From the NCBI RefSeq assembly GCF_900112225.1, contig NZ_FOLD01000016.1, positions 56,073-120,072 on the forward strand: a stretch of DNA of 64,000 bases, read 5' to 3'. The notes beneath the pieces are model-generated. The model had not been told where the DNA came from and ran no database searches. It was given only the letters and a program-made list of their open reading frames with translations. The position numbers and the translations under genes are program-made. The DNA comes from Massilia yuzhufengensis. Lineage in GTDB: Bacteria; Pseudomonadota; Gammaproteobacteria; Burkholderiales; Burkholderiaceae_D. Of the stretch, positions 9,037 to 18,416 are shown piece after piece (positions within the stretch are counted from its first letter, which is position 1; the number at the start of each line of letters is the position of its first letter).

Positions 9037-9633
9037 TTACGCCAGTGCGGCTTCGACCGCTTCGTTGGCGGCCTGCTGGCCATTGGCCGCCGCGTCCGGA
9101 CCCATGTTCAGGCCCGACGAATAAATGAAGGTGTGGTCGCTCATGCCCAGGAAGTTCAGCAGCATGCGGATGTGCGGCACCTGCGGGTCGGCTTCCACCG
9201 GATATACGCCGCCACGGGCGGTGGCCACGTACACCTTCTTGTTCTTCAGCAGGCCTTCCGGACCGGTCTCGGTATAGCGGAAGGTCACGCCGGAACGGGC
9301 GATCGCGTCGAACCAGTTCTTCAGCTGCACCGGCATGCCGAAGTTGTACATCGGGGCGCCGATCACGATCACGTCGGCCGCCTGCGCCTCAAGGATCAGG
9401 GCGTCGTCCAGGGCCACGCGGGCGGCCTGCTCGGCATTGCGCTGGTCCACCGGGGTGAACAGGGCGCCGACGGCGGCGCCGTCGAGCAGCGGGTGCGGCT
9501 GGGCGCCGAAGTCGCGGCGGACGACCTGCGCTTCCGGGTTGCTGGAGACCAGCTTGTCGACGATCAGCTTCGTGACGCGGGTCGATTCCGAATCGTCGCC
9601 ACGGACGCTGGAGGTGATGTGCAGGATGTTCAT
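9037..9633 (-). CDS. azoR: FMN-dependent NADH-azoreductase
   Basis: Flavodoxin-fold quinone/azo reductase of 198 residues. MNILHITSSVRGDDSEST binds the FMN phosphate and PMYNFGMPVQLKNWFD (about residues 93-108) is the family flavin loop; TARGGVYP is the third flavin contact. Acts in the cytoplasm on quinones, azo and nitro compounds and protects against thiol stress. The ATG at 9633 has AAGGGA eight bases upstream. It is transcribed away from a LysR-type gene, the usual arrangement for regulated quinone reductases. Confidence 0.95.
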   Translation of the reverse strand: MNILHITSSVRGDDSESTRVTKLIVDKLVSSNPEAQVVRRDFGAQPHPLLDGAAVGALFTPVDQRNAEQAARVALDDALILEAQAADVIVIGAPMYNFGMPVQLKNWFDAIARSGVTFRYTETGPEGLLKNKKVYVATARGGVYPVEADPQVPHIRMLLNFLGMSDHTFIYSSGLNMGPDAAANGQQAANEAVEAALA

Positions 9634-9678
9634 GTGGTGTCCCTTTCCAAGAAAATGTTGATGGACACACTGTATAGG

Positions 9679-9697
9679 TTCCATAATCAAGTCGGAA
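9679..9697. promoter_or_regulatory. Possible LysR-type binding site
   Basis: TTCC-N11-GGAA in the 105-base region between azoR and the LysR-type gene fits the T-N11-A dyad that LysR proteins bind. The arms are short, so this is only a suggestion. Confidence 0.35.
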
Positions 9698-9738
9698 GCC
9701 AGTAAAATGGATAACATTATTCCGCTAGTGAGACAATC

Positions 9739-10650
9739 ATGGACGTCGAACCGAACGACCTGCTGCTGTTTGCCCGTATCGTCGAGGCCGGCAGTTTCAG
9801 CCGCGCCGCCGAACGCGTGCAGCTGCCGAAATCGACCGTCTCGCGCCGCATCGCGCTGCTGGAACAGCGTCTGGGCGAGCGCCTGCTGCAGCGGACCACG
9901 CGCAAGCTGATGGTCACCGAATTCGGCGCCAGCCTGCTCGAGCACGCGCGCCGGGTCGTGGAAGAAGTGGAGGCGGCCGGCGCGCTGGCCCAGCACCGGC
10001 AAGGGGAACCGAGCGGCAAGCTGCGGATGTCGGTGCCGGGCGACTTCGCCCACAGCGGCCTGCACGACGTGATCGCGCGCTTCATCGCGCGCTACCCGCA
10101 GGTGTCGGTGGAGATCGACCTGTCGCCGCGCCGGGTCGACCTGATCGCCGAGAATTTCGATATCGCCATCCGCATGGGCGACCTGCCGGACGACGCTTCG
10201 CTCAATGCGCGCCCGATCAACCTGGAGACCTTCGGCCTGTATGCCTCGCCCGCCTACCTGGCGCGCCACGGCCTGCCGGAGCACCCGGACGAACTGCTGA
10301 CGCACCACGACCTGCTGTGCATCCTGAGCCGCACCGGCGGCCCCGCGCCATGGGTGCTCAGCCGCGGCAAGACGCGCTGGGCGCGCGAGCTCAACGCCAA
10401 GCTCACGGCCAACTCACCGGGCCTGCTGGCGCGGATCGCCTCGCACGGCGCCGGCATCGCAATCAGCTCGCAGACCTTTGCCGCGCCCTACCTGCTGGCG
10501 GGGGAACTGGTGCGGGTGCTGCCGGAATGGGAACTGCCGTCGGCCAGCGGCTGGGCGGTGTTCCCGGGGCGCCGGCTGATGCCGGCCAAGACCCGGGCTT
10601 TCCTGGACCTGATGGGTGAAGAGTGCCGCAAGCGCGGGCACGCGGCCTGA
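9739..10650 (+). CDS. LysR family transcriptional regulator
   Basis: LysR-type regulator of 303 residues. The N-terminal winged helix-turn-helix is at residues 5-62 (FARIVEAGSFSRAAERVQLP, then KSTVSRRIALLEQRLGERLL), the linker helix follows, and the effector-binding domain covers about 90-300 (GKLRMSVPGDFAHS, FDIAIRMGDLPDD). It belongs to the CrgA/AaeR-like subgroup often paired with quinone or aldehyde detoxification genes. Divergent from azoR, so azoR is the probable target. No clear Shine-Dalgarno sequence precedes the ATG. Ends two bases from the convergent psd gene. Confidence 0.93.
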   Translation: MDVEPNDLLLFARIVEAGSFSRAAERVQLPKSTVSRRIALLEQRLGERLLQRTTRKLMVTEFGASLLEHARRVVEEVEAAGALAQHRQGEPSGKLRMSVPGDFAHSGLHDVIARFIARYPQVSVEIDLSPRRVDLIAENFDIAIRMGDLPDDASLNARPINLETFGLYASPAYLARHGLPEHPDELLTHHDLLCILSRTGGPAPWVLSRGKTRWARELNAKLTANSPGLLARIASHGAGIAISSQTFAAPYLLAGELVRVLPEWELPSASGWAVFPGRRLMPAKTRAFLDLMGEECRKRGHAA

Positions 10651-10651
10651 A

Positions 10652-11506
10652 TCAGCGCGGGCGGTTGCCCATGGCCTCGCCCAGGCGCACCGAACGCTCC
10701 GGCGCCCAGTCCCGGTTGAAGGCGATCGCGCCCTTCTTGAACAGCATCACGATGGTGGAGCCAAGCAGGAAGCGGCCCATCTCTTCGCCCTTCTTCAGCA
10801 CCACCGGCGGCTGGTCCGGCCCGTAGTGCCATTCGCAGATGCGCGTCATGCGCGGCGGGTTCACCACGCCGTGCCAGACAGTGGCCATGCTGCCGACGAT
10901 GGTTGCGCCCACCAGGGTCATCACGAAAGGACCGTGTTCCTCGGACTCGAACACGCAGACCACGCGCTCGTTGCGGGCGAACAGGCCCGGCACGCCGCGC
11001 GCGGTGGTCGGGTTCACCGAGAACAGCTTGCCCGGCACGTAGATCATGCGCGTCAGGCGCCCGTCGCAGGGCATGTGGAGGCGGTGGTAGTCCTTGGGGC
11101 TCAGGTAGAGGTTGGCGAAGTGGCCGTGCCGGAAGTGCGCGGCAAGGGTGGCGTCGCCGCCCACCAGTTCGACGGACGTGAATTTATGTCCCTTGGCCTG
11201 GAAGATGTGGTGGTCGTCGATGTCGCCGAACTGGCTGATGGCGCCGTCCACCGGGCAGATAAAGTCGGCCTGGGCCAGCGGCCGGACGCCCTCGCGCAGC
11301 GGGCGGGTGAAGAATTCGTTGAAGCTGGTGTAGCTGGCGATATCCGAATTGGCCGCCTCGTCCATGTTGACGCCGTACTTGCCCACGAACCAGCGGATCA
11401 AGCGCGTGGTCATGGCGCCGCCCTTGGCGCCGGCGACGCGGCCGGCGAAGTTGGTCAGCGCCGTTTTCGGCATCACATATTGGGGCAAGACTTTTAAACG
11501 GGACAC
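10652..11506 (-). CDS. psd: Phosphatidylserine decarboxylase proenzyme
   Basis: Converts phosphatidylserine to phosphatidylethanolamine at the inner membrane. The 284-residue proenzyme carries the self-cleavage site LGST; Ser250 becomes the pyruvoyl prosthetic group of the small alpha chain, leaving about 35 residues after it. Conserved elements are FTRPLREGVRP, the Asp-His region PVDGAISQFG and YHRLHMPCDG. Length is that of type I bacterial enzymes. It is convergent with the LysR gene and divergent from the TonB-dependent receptor array 190 bases away. Confidence 0.97.
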   Translation of the reverse strand: MSRLKVLPQYVMPKTALTNFAGRVAGAKGGAMTTRLIRWFVGKYGVNMDEAANSDIASYTSFNEFFTRPLREGVRPLAQADFICPVDGAISQFGDIDDHHIFQAKGHKFTSVELVGGDATLAAHFRHGHFANLYLSPKDYHRLHMPCDGRLTRMIYVPGKLFSVNPTTARGVPGLFARNERVVCVFESEEHGPFVMTLVGATIVGSMATVWHGVVNPPRMTRICEWHYGPDQPPVVLKKGEEMGRFLLGSTIVMLFKKGAIAFNRDWAPERSVRLGEAMGNRPR

Positions 11507-11696
11507 TTTGACAGGCCTCTAGGTGTGGAATCGATGGCGAATTATAGCGGTGATAATGGCCGAAAACGCATGTTTGTCGCCACGGCAGCGCGCCGGTGTA
11601 TGCGCGTGCAATAGAAAAGACATGCATATCGGAAACTACGGGACATCGGCAGTTGCTTCTGAGACAATCTCGCTCCCTCTCTCTGTTGAAGCATCC

Positions 11697-13892
11697 ATGT
11701 CCTCCGCATTTCGCCCGTTTCGCATGACCGCCCTGGCTGCCGCCGCCAGCCTGTGCCTGCCCGCCGCCTTCGCCCAGCAGGCGCCCGCCGCATCCAAGCC
11801 GGTCACCAGGCAGGAGGACAAGAAGATCCAGCAGGTCGAAGTGAAAGGCACGGCCGACGCCTATGACCCGCGGCGCGACGACACCGCCACCAAGATCGTG
11901 GTGAACAGCGAAGAGATCACCAAGTACGGCGACACCAATGTGCTGGACGTGCTCAAGCGGGTGCCGGGCATCACCGTCAACAGCGCCAATGGCCGCGGCG
12001 GCGAGATCCGCATGCGCGGCCTCGGAGCGGGGTACACGCAGGTCTTGATCAACGGCGAGCGGGCGCCGGCCGGCTTCTCGATGGATTCGCTGGCCCCCGA
12101 CACCATCGAGCGCATCGAAGTGCTGCGCGCGGCCAGCGCCGAGTTCTCGACGCAATCGGTGGCCGGCACCATCAACATCATCCTCAAGCGCGCCGTGAAG
12201 AACCGCCAGCGCGAACTCAAACTCGCGGCCCAGGCCGCGAGCAATGGCTGGGGGCCGAACGCCAACCTGCAATTGTCCGACCGCGAAGGCGCGTTTTCGT
12301 ATTCGGTGTCGGCCAACGCCGCCCAGGACCGCTTCGAGTTCGATTCCTCGGGCGTGGAAACGGGCGTCTCGCCCACCGGCCAGCCCACCATGCTGCGCAC
12401 CATCCGCCTGCCGCAGAAGGGCCAGTTCACCTTCCTGAACCTGAGCCCGCGCCTGAACTGGACGCTGGCGCCGGACAATACGATCACCTCGCAGACCTTC
12501 CTCAACCACAACCGCTTCCGCAACCGGGTCGGCACCGAGACCACGACCATCATCGGCCCGCCGCCGGCCTACCCCAACATGGTGCCGACCTACCGCAACG
12601 AGGGCACCTACCTGCGTTCGGACCTGACCTGGGCCCGCAAGTTCGCATCAGGCGCGAAGCTCGACCTGAAGATCGGCGCCTCGGCCGGCCAGAGCGACAA
12701 CGCCTCGCAGCGCTCGGCGTTTGCCGCCAATGGCGCCGCGCTGCTCGATACCGACATCGCCCTGGCCAACCGCGACCGCGGCCTCAATTCCACCGGCAAG
12801 TACAGCCGCACCCTGAAACAAGGCCATACCCTGGCCTTCGGCTGGGACGGCGGGGTCGACACCCGCACCGACGAGCGCAGCGAACGCAATGCCCTGCTGG
12901 GGCCTGCCGCCCAGCCGCGCGACGAAGAGGCCGAGGCGCGCGTGCGGCGCCTGGCGCTGTTCGCCCAGGACGAATGGAACATCACGCCGCAGTGGTCGAT
13001 GTACCTGGGCGCGCGCTGGGAAGGCATCCGCACCCACGTCGAGGGCAATGTGTTCGGCACGGCGCGCGCCGGCTCCAATGTGTGGAGCCCGATCATGCAG
13101 ACGCTGTACAAGATCCCGGGCAAGAAGGGCGACCAGCTGCGCCTGGCCGTGACCCGCACCTACAAGGCGCCGAGCGTGCAGAACCTGACGCCGCGGCGCC
13201 AGACCAGCGACAACAACAGCTCGACCGAGCCGGATTACCAGGGCAACCCCAACCTGAAACCGGAACTGGCCTTCGGCATCGACGCCGCCTACGAGCATTA
13301 CTGGGCCGAAGGCGCGCTGCTGTCGATCAGCGTGTCCTCGCGCCGCATCAGCGACTTTACCCGCACCCTGGTGTATTTCGACGGCGGGCGCTGGATCGCC
13401 ACGCCGAGCAACCAGGACAGCGCGCGCACCCGCTCTTTGGAGATCGAGACCAAGTTCCCGCTCAAGGCCGTCATGAGCGACGCGCCTGCGGTCGACCTGC
13501 GCGCCAGCGTCACCCGCAACTGGTCGCGGGTCGAATCCGTTCCCGGCCCGGACAACCGCCTCGACCAGCAGACGCCTTTGTCGCTCAACCTGGGCGCCGA
13601 CTACAAGGCCGGCGCGCTCACCGCCGGCGGCAGCTTCGCCTACCGCAGCGGTGGGCCGTTCCGCGCTTCGCTCAACCAGCGCGGCTACGCCTTCGCGCGG
13701 CGCGACCTGGAAGTGTATGGACTGTGGAAGTTCGACCCGCAACGCCAGCTGCGCGTGGCCGTGAGCAATGTGCTGCGCCAGGGCTACGAGACCGAGAGCA
13801 CCTATATGGATGATCGCATCGGCTCCCAGACCCGCTACTTCATGTACCCGAACGGCGTGCGCGTGCGCGCCACGTATGAACTGAAATTCTGA
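11697..13892 (+). CDS. TonB-dependent outer membrane receptor, copy 1 of 3
   Basis: Outer-membrane beta-barrel importer of 731 residues driven by TonB/ExbBD. A signal peptide (TALAAAASLCLPAAFAQ) covers residues 1-28; a TonB-box-like strand QQVEVKG follows a Lys/Glu linker; the plug domain spans about 55-165 (YGDTNVLDVLKRVPGITVNS, IRMRGLGAGYTQVLINGER, SVAGTINIILKR). The barrel ends in YELKF with the terminal Phe needed for Bam assembly. Earlier in-frame starts back to 11523 would place the signal peptide internally. The next receptor starts 19 bases after the stop, so they share a transcript. The ligand is unknown; iron chelates, cobalamin or oligosaccharides are all possible. Confidence 0.95.
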   Translation: MSSAFRPFRMTALAAAASLCLPAAFAQQAPAASKPVTRQEDKKIQQVEVKGTADAYDPRRDDTATKIVVNSEEITKYGDTNVLDVLKRVPGITVNSANGRGGEIRMRGLGAGYTQVLINGERAPAGFSMDSLAPDTIERIEVLRAASAEFSTQSVAGTINIILKRAVKNRQRELKLAAQAASNGWGPNANLQLSDREGAFSYSVSANAAQDRFEFDSSGVETGVSPTGQPTMLRTIRLPQKGQFTFLNLSPRLNWTLAPDNTITSQTFLNHNRFRNRVGTETTTIIGPPPAYPNMVPTYRNEGTYLRSDLTWARKFASGAKLDLKIGASAGQSDNASQRSAFAANGAALLDTDIALANRDRGLNSTGKYSRTLKQGHTLAFGWDGGVDTRTDERSERNALLGPAAQPRDEEAEARVRRLALFAQDEWNITPQWSMYLGARWEGIRTHVEGNVFGTARAGSNVWSPIMQTLYKIPGKKGDQLRLAVTRTYKAPSVQNLTPRRQTSDNNSSTEPDYQGNPNLKPELAFGIDAAYEHYWAEGALLSISVSSRRISDFTRTLVYFDGGRWIATPSNQDSARTRSLEIETKFPLKAVMSDAPAVDLRASVTRNWSRVESVPGPDNRLDQQTPLSLNLGADYKAGALTAGGSFAYRSGGPFRASLNQRGYAFARRDLEVYGLWKFDPQRQLRVAVSNVLRQGYETESTYMDDRIGSQTRYFMYPNGVRVRATYELKF

Positions 13893-13911
13893 ACCTACCT
13901 TCGAAGAGTCC

Positions 13912-16083
13912 ATGTCCCTGTTTATCCCGTTCCGCCTGACCGCGCTTGCTGCCGCGCTCAGTATCTGCCTGCCTGCGCTGGCGCAGGACAAGCCCGCCAC
14001 CACCAAGCCTGAGGACAGCAAGAAGATCCAGCAGGTCGAAGTCAAGGGCAGCGCCGACAGCTACGATCCGCGCCGCGACGACACCGCCACCAAGGTCGTC
14101 GTGAACAGCGACGAGATCGTCAAGTACGGCGACACCAGCGTGCTGGACGTACTCAAGCGCGTGCCCGGCATCACCGTCAACAGCGCCAATGGCCGCGGCG
14201 GCGAGATCCGCATGCGCGGCCTGGGCAGCGGCTACACCCAGGTGCTGGTGAACGGCGAACGCGCGCCGGCCGGCTTCACGCTGGAAGCGCTGGCGCCCGA
14301 GTCGATCGAGCGCATCGAAGTGCTGCGCGCGGCCAGTGCCGAGTTTTCCACCCAGTCGGTGGCCGGCACCATCAACATCATCCTCAAGCGCTCGGTGAAG
14401 AACCGCCTGCGCGAAGTGAAGCTGGCGGCCCAGGCCTCCAGCAGCAGCTTCGGCCCGAATGCGAACCTGCAGATGTCGGACCGCGACGGCGGCTTCTCGT
14501 ACTCGGTATCGGCCAGCGCGGCCCAGGAGCGCTTCGACAGCGAAGCCACCGGCATCGAGGTGGGCACGGCCCCTGGCGGCGCCACCGACATGCTGCGCAC
14601 CCTCGCCATGCCGCAGGACGGCCAGTTCACTTTCCTGAACCTGAGCCCGCGCCTGAACTGGACGCTGGCGCCGGACAACACCATCACCTCGCAGAGCTTC
14701 ATCAGCGCCAACCGCTTCCGCAACAACGTGCACCAGCGCACCACCACCCTGATCGGCAGCGCACCGCTGCAGCCGGACCTGCGCACCCACATGGGCAACG
14801 AAGGCGCGTCGCTGGCGACGGACCTGAGCTGGGCCCGCAAGTTCGCCGACGGCGCCAAGCTCGACCTGAAGCTCGGGATCTCGGGCAGCGAAGGCGAAAA
14901 CCTGTCGGACCGGCGCGGCGCCGGCCTGGATACGCGCGTGGTCAGCGAGAACACCGACCGCGGTTTCAAGGCCACCGGCAAGTACACCCGCACGCTGGAC
15001 AAGGGCCATACCCTGGCCTTCGGCTGGGACGGCAGCGTGGACGACCGCGACGACGAGCGCGTCGAACGCGCCGTGTTCGCAGGACCGGCGGGGCAGCTGC
15101 CGGACGAATTCACCGAGGCGCGCGTGAAGCGCCTGGCGGTGTTCGGGCAAGACGAGTGGAACATCACGCCGCAATGGTCGATGTACCTGGGCGCGCGCTG
15201 GGAAGGCATCCGCACCCATGTCGAGGGCAATACCTTCGGCAAGGTGGACGCCAGTTCCAGCGTCTGGAGCCCGATCATGCAGACGCTGTATAAACTCCCG
15301 GGCAGCAAGGGCAAGGGCGGCGACCAGTTCCGCCTGGCCCTGACGCGCACCTACAAGGCCCCCGGCATCGGCAACCTGAGCCCGAACCGCCGCACCAGCG
15401 AGAACAACAGCTCGACCCAGCCCGACTACGTCGGCAACCCGAACCTGAAACCCGAACTGGCCTTCGGTGTCGACATCTCGTACGAACACTACTGGGCCGA
15501 GGGCGCCCTGGTGTCGGTCAGTGCGTCGTCGCGCCGCATCAGCGATTTCACCCGCTCGCTCACCTATTTCGACGGCGCGCGATGGGTAGTCACGCCATCG
15601 AACCAGGACAGCGCGGTGACGCGCACCCTGGAAATCGAAACCAAGTTCCCGCTCAAGGCCGTCATGGTTGACGCGCCACCGATCGACCTGCGCGCCAGCA
15701 TCAACCGCAACTGGTCGCGGGTGGAATCGGTGCCGGGCCCGAACAACCGCCTCGACCAGCAGACGCCCTTGACGGTCAACCTGGGCGCCGACTACAAGGC
15801 GGGCTCCCTGAGCGCGGGCGGCAGCTTCGCCTACCGCACCGGCGGCCAGGTCCGGTCGTCGCTGAACCAGTACGTGTACACCTGGGCGCGCCGCGACCTC
15901 GAGGCGTACGCCCTGTGGAAGTTCGATCCGAAGCGCCAGCTGCGGGTTGCGCTGGCCAATGTGCTGGGCGACGACTTCTTCTACGAGAACACCTATGCGG
16001 ACCCCAGGTTCGGGACCCAGACCCGCAGCGTGATCTTCCCGAACAGCATCCGGGTGCGCGCCACCTATGAACTGAAGTTCTGA
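13912..16083 (+). CDS. TonB-dependent outer membrane receptor, copy 2 of 3
   Basis: Close paralogue of the preceding receptor, 723 residues. Signal peptide at 1-24 (LTALAAALSICLPALAQ), then the same KKIQQVEVKG strand and plug (SYDPRRDDTATKVVVNSDEI, VPGITVNSANGRGGEIRMRG) and a barrel ending YELKF. The two proteins are most alike in the plug, in strand blocks such as FLNLSPRLNWTLAPDNTITS, and in the last third (YEHYWAEGAL, FPLKAVM); the extracellular loops between them differ most, as expected if ligand specificity diverged. A strong terminator follows at 16105-16130, closing a two-gene transcript. Confidence 0.95.
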   Translation: MSLFIPFRLTALAAALSICLPALAQDKPATTKPEDSKKIQQVEVKGSADSYDPRRDDTATKVVVNSDEIVKYGDTSVLDVLKRVPGITVNSANGRGGEIRMRGLGSGYTQVLVNGERAPAGFTLEALAPESIERIEVLRAASAEFSTQSVAGTINIILKRSVKNRLREVKLAAQASSSSFGPNANLQMSDRDGGFSYSVSASAAQERFDSEATGIEVGTAPGGATDMLRTLAMPQDGQFTFLNLSPRLNWTLAPDNTITSQSFISANRFRNNVHQRTTTLIGSAPLQPDLRTHMGNEGASLATDLSWARKFADGAKLDLKLGISGSEGENLSDRRGAGLDTRVVSENTDRGFKATGKYTRTLDKGHTLAFGWDGSVDDRDDERVERAVFAGPAGQLPDEFTEARVKRLAVFGQDEWNITPQWSMYLGARWEGIRTHVEGNTFGKVDASSSVWSPIMQTLYKLPGSKGKGGDQFRLALTRTYKAPGIGNLSPNRRTSENNSSTQPDYVGNPNLKPELAFGVDISYEHYWAEGALVSVSASSRRISDFTRSLTYFDGARWVVTPSNQDSAVTRTLEIETKFPLKAVMVDAPPIDLRASINRNWSRVESVPGPNNRLDQQTPLTVNLGADYKAGSLSAGGSFAYRTGGQVRSSLNQYVYTWARRDLEAYALWKFDPKRQLRVALANVLGDDFFYENTYADPRFGTQTRSVIFPNSIRVRATYELKF

Positions 16084-16104
16084 TCCGGCGCCACCTCACC
16101 CGCC

Positions 16105-16130
16105 AGCCCGGCCGCGCGCCGGGCTTTTTC
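16105..16130 (+). terminator. Rho-independent terminator after receptor 2
   Basis: AGCCCGGC (16105-16112), loop CGCGC, GCCGGGCT (16118-16125) followed by TTTTC. Perfect 8-bp GC-rich stem with a U-run. It separates the first two receptor genes from the third. Confidence 0.85.
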
Positions 16131-16148
16131 TTGGGCGTGGAATTCTCG

Positions 16149-16167
16149 ATTGCTATGTCATAGCAAT
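16149..16167. promoter_or_regulatory. Perfect 19-nt palindrome upstream of receptor 3
   Basis: ATTGCTATG-T-CATAGCAAT is a perfect dyad in an AT-rich stretch, starting 19 bases before the -35 element of the proposed promoter. The symmetry and place suggest a repressor or activator site; its sequence is not the Fur box. Confidence 0.6.
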
Positions 16168-16185
16168 AAAATATACCTTGTCATG

Positions 16186-16215
16186 TTTACAATGTACCAA
16201 TCTCTGGCATATAGT
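16186..16215 (+). promoter_or_regulatory. Sigma-70-like promoter of receptor 3
   Basis: TTTACA at 16186-16191 and TATAGT at 16210-16215 with an 18-base spacer, 40 bases upstream of the ATG at 16256. This AT-rich promoter stands out in a GC-rich genome. It gives the third receptor its own transcript after the terminator at 16105-16130. Confidence 0.5.
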
Positions 16216-16255
16216 TGTTCGCACAAACCGAATAACTATTTCTGGAGATTGGAAT

Positions 16256-18412
16256 ATGACCCTGCTGCGCCCGCGCCACCTTGTTCTCATCGCCGGGCTG
16301 TCCGCCCCGGCCTTCGCCCAGCAGTCCGCCACGGAAAAACCGGTGCAGCAGGTGGAAGTGAAGGGGACGACCGAAAGCTACGACCCGCGCCGCGACGACA
16401 CCGCGGCCCGTATCGTGGTGGGGCGCGAAGAGATCGCCCGCTATGGCGACACCACCGTGGCCGACATCCTCAAGCGCGTTCCCGGCGTGACCGTCACCAC
16501 CGGTTCCGGGCGCAGCACCGAGGTACGCATGCGCGGCCTGGGCAGCGGCTATACCCAGATCCTGGTGAACGGCGAGCGCACCCCGGCCGGCTTCGCACTC
16601 GACACGCTTTCGCCCGACATCATCGAACGCATCGAGGTGCTGCGCGTGGCCACCGCCGAATTCTCGACCCAGGCCGTGGCCGGGACCATCAACATCGTGC
16701 TGCGCAAGAAGGTGGCCAAGCGCCAGCGCGAGGCCAAGCTTGGCTACCTGCTCTCCGAAGACTTCCGCGGTCCCACCTTCAGCACCCAAGTGGCGGACCG
16801 CGGCGAGAAATCGTCATGGTCTTTTTCGGCCAGCGGCAACCACGACAGCCTGTCGCGCGAATGGCGCGGGATCGAGGAAAACACCCGTCCGAACGGGGTG
16901 GTCGACCTGTACCGCGAGACGGTCGGCCCCGAGGAAGGCCGCATGAACCGGCTGAACCTGAGCCCGCGCCTGAACTGGACCCTGGACAACGGCGATACCC
17001 TGGCCTGGGAAACCATCGCCAACAGCAGCAGCTTCCGCAACAACGCGCACCCGATCGTCACGACCTACATCGGGCGAGCGCCGGCGGTCCCCGACCTGTA
17101 TACCTTCGGCGAATTCGACGACCGCATGGTGAAATCCGACCTGAACTGGACCAGGACCATGGCCTCCGGCCTGAAGCTGGACATGAAGATCGGCGCCGAA
17201 TGGTCGTCGCGCAAGATGTATGTGCGGCGCTCTGGGCTGGACGGCGCCGGCCGGCCCGAGACTGACGGCCACACCCTGTCCGATTCCCATGCGCGTGGCG
17301 CCAATTCAACCGGCAAGGCCACCCGCGCCTTTGACGGCGGCCACGTGCTGGCGCTGGGCTGGGACCTGCGCATCAATGAAAGTTCGGACATCCGGATGGA
17401 GCGCGACCGGGTGCGTCCCTTGCCGCCCGGCTTCCTGCTGGACGAGGATTTCCGCACCAGCATCAGCCGCGCCGCGCTGTACGTGCAGGACGAATGGACC
17501 GTCAACCCGCGCTGGTCGCTCTACATGGGCACCCGCTGGGAAGGCATACGGACGCGCTTCGCCGGCAACAGCGTGGAGGCGGCGCGCGTGCATTCGAGCG
17601 TCCTCAGTCCCATCCTGCAATCGCTCTACAAGCTTCCCGGCGCGAAGGGCCGGCAACTGAGGCTGGCGCTGAGCCGCACCTACAAGGCCCCAGACCTGGA
17701 AGCCATCGTGCCGCGCCGCCAGGCCTGGGAAAACAACAGCGCCACCGAAGCCGACTACCAGGGCAATCCGAACCTGAAGCCGGAACTGGCCTGGGGCATC
17801 GACGCCGCCTATGAACACTACTGGGCCGAAGGGGCGATGGTCTCGGTGGCCGGCGCGCTCAAGCGCATCGACGACGTCACCAGCAACGACATCTATTTCG
17901 ACGGCCTGCGCTGGATCTACACGCCGGTGAATGCCGACCGCGCCACCATGCGCAGCATCGATATCGAGACCAAGTTTCCGCTCAAGGCCTTGTTCGCCAA
18001 TGCTCCCGCGATCGACCTGCGGGCGAGCGTGAGCCGCAACTGGTCGCGGGTGGAGTCGGTGCCGGGGCCGCACAACCATATGGAGCAGCAGGTGCCGCTC
18101 ACGGCCAACCTGGGTATCGATTACAAGTCCGGCAAGCTGGCCACCGGCGCCAGCCTGGCGCACCGGCGCGGCGGCTACGTGCAGGTGGTCGCCAATCGCG
18201 GCTTTTACCGCGAGGCCCGCACTGCGCTCGATACCTATGCCGTGTGGACCTACAACCCGAAGCTCGCGCTGCGGTTGGCGCTGTCGAACCTGCTCGGCGA
18301 GGCCAATGTGTTCGAGCCGAGCTACTCCGATCCGGTGCTGGGCCTGGAAAAGCGGCGCTGGATCTACCCGAACGGGCCGAGCCTGCGCACGACGCTGGAG
18401 ATGAAGTTCTGA
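16256..18412 (+). CDS. TonB-dependent outer membrane receptor, copy 3 of 3
   Basis: Third paralogue, 718 residues, more diverged than the first two. Signal peptide at 1-22 (RHLVLIAGLSAPAFAQ), TonB-box-like QQVEVKG, plug with YGDTTVADILKRVPGVTVTT and TPAGFALDTLSPDIIERIE, barrel ending EMKF. ATG at 16256 has GGAGA eight bases upstream; the frame is open further up to 16178 but without a signal peptide. It has its own promoter and palindrome upstream, so it is probably controlled separately from the other two. Confidence 0.95.
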   Translation: MTLLRPRHLVLIAGLSAPAFAQQSATEKPVQQVEVKGTTESYDPRRDDTAARIVVGREEIARYGDTTVADILKRVPGVTVTTGSGRSTEVRMRGLGSGYTQILVNGERTPAGFALDTLSPDIIERIEVLRVATAEFSTQAVAGTINIVLRKKVAKRQREAKLGYLLSEDFRGPTFSTQVADRGEKSSWSFSASGNHDSLSREWRGIEENTRPNGVVDLYRETVGPEEGRMNRLNLSPRLNWTLDNGDTLAWETIANSSSFRNNAHPIVTTYIGRAPAVPDLYTFGEFDDRMVKSDLNWTRTMASGLKLDMKIGAEWSSRKMYVRRSGLDGAGRPETDGHTLSDSHARGANSTGKATRAFDGGHVLALGWDLRINESSDIRMERDRVRPLPPGFLLDEDFRTSISRAALYVQDEWTVNPRWSLYMGTRWEGIRTRFAGNSVEAARVHSSVLSPILQSLYKLPGAKGRQLRLALSRTYKAPDLEAIVPRRQAWENNSATEADYQGNPNLKPELAWGIDAAYEHYWAEGAMVSVAGALKRIDDVTSNDIYFDGLRWIYTPVNADRATMRSIDIETKFPLKALFANAPAIDLRASVSRNWSRVESVPGPHNHMEQQVPLTANLGIDYKSGKLATGASLAHRRGGYVQVVANRGFYREARTALDTYAVWTYNPKLALRLALSNLLGEANVFEPSYSDPVLGLEKRRWIYPNGPSLRTTLEMKF

Positions 18413-18416
18413 CGCC

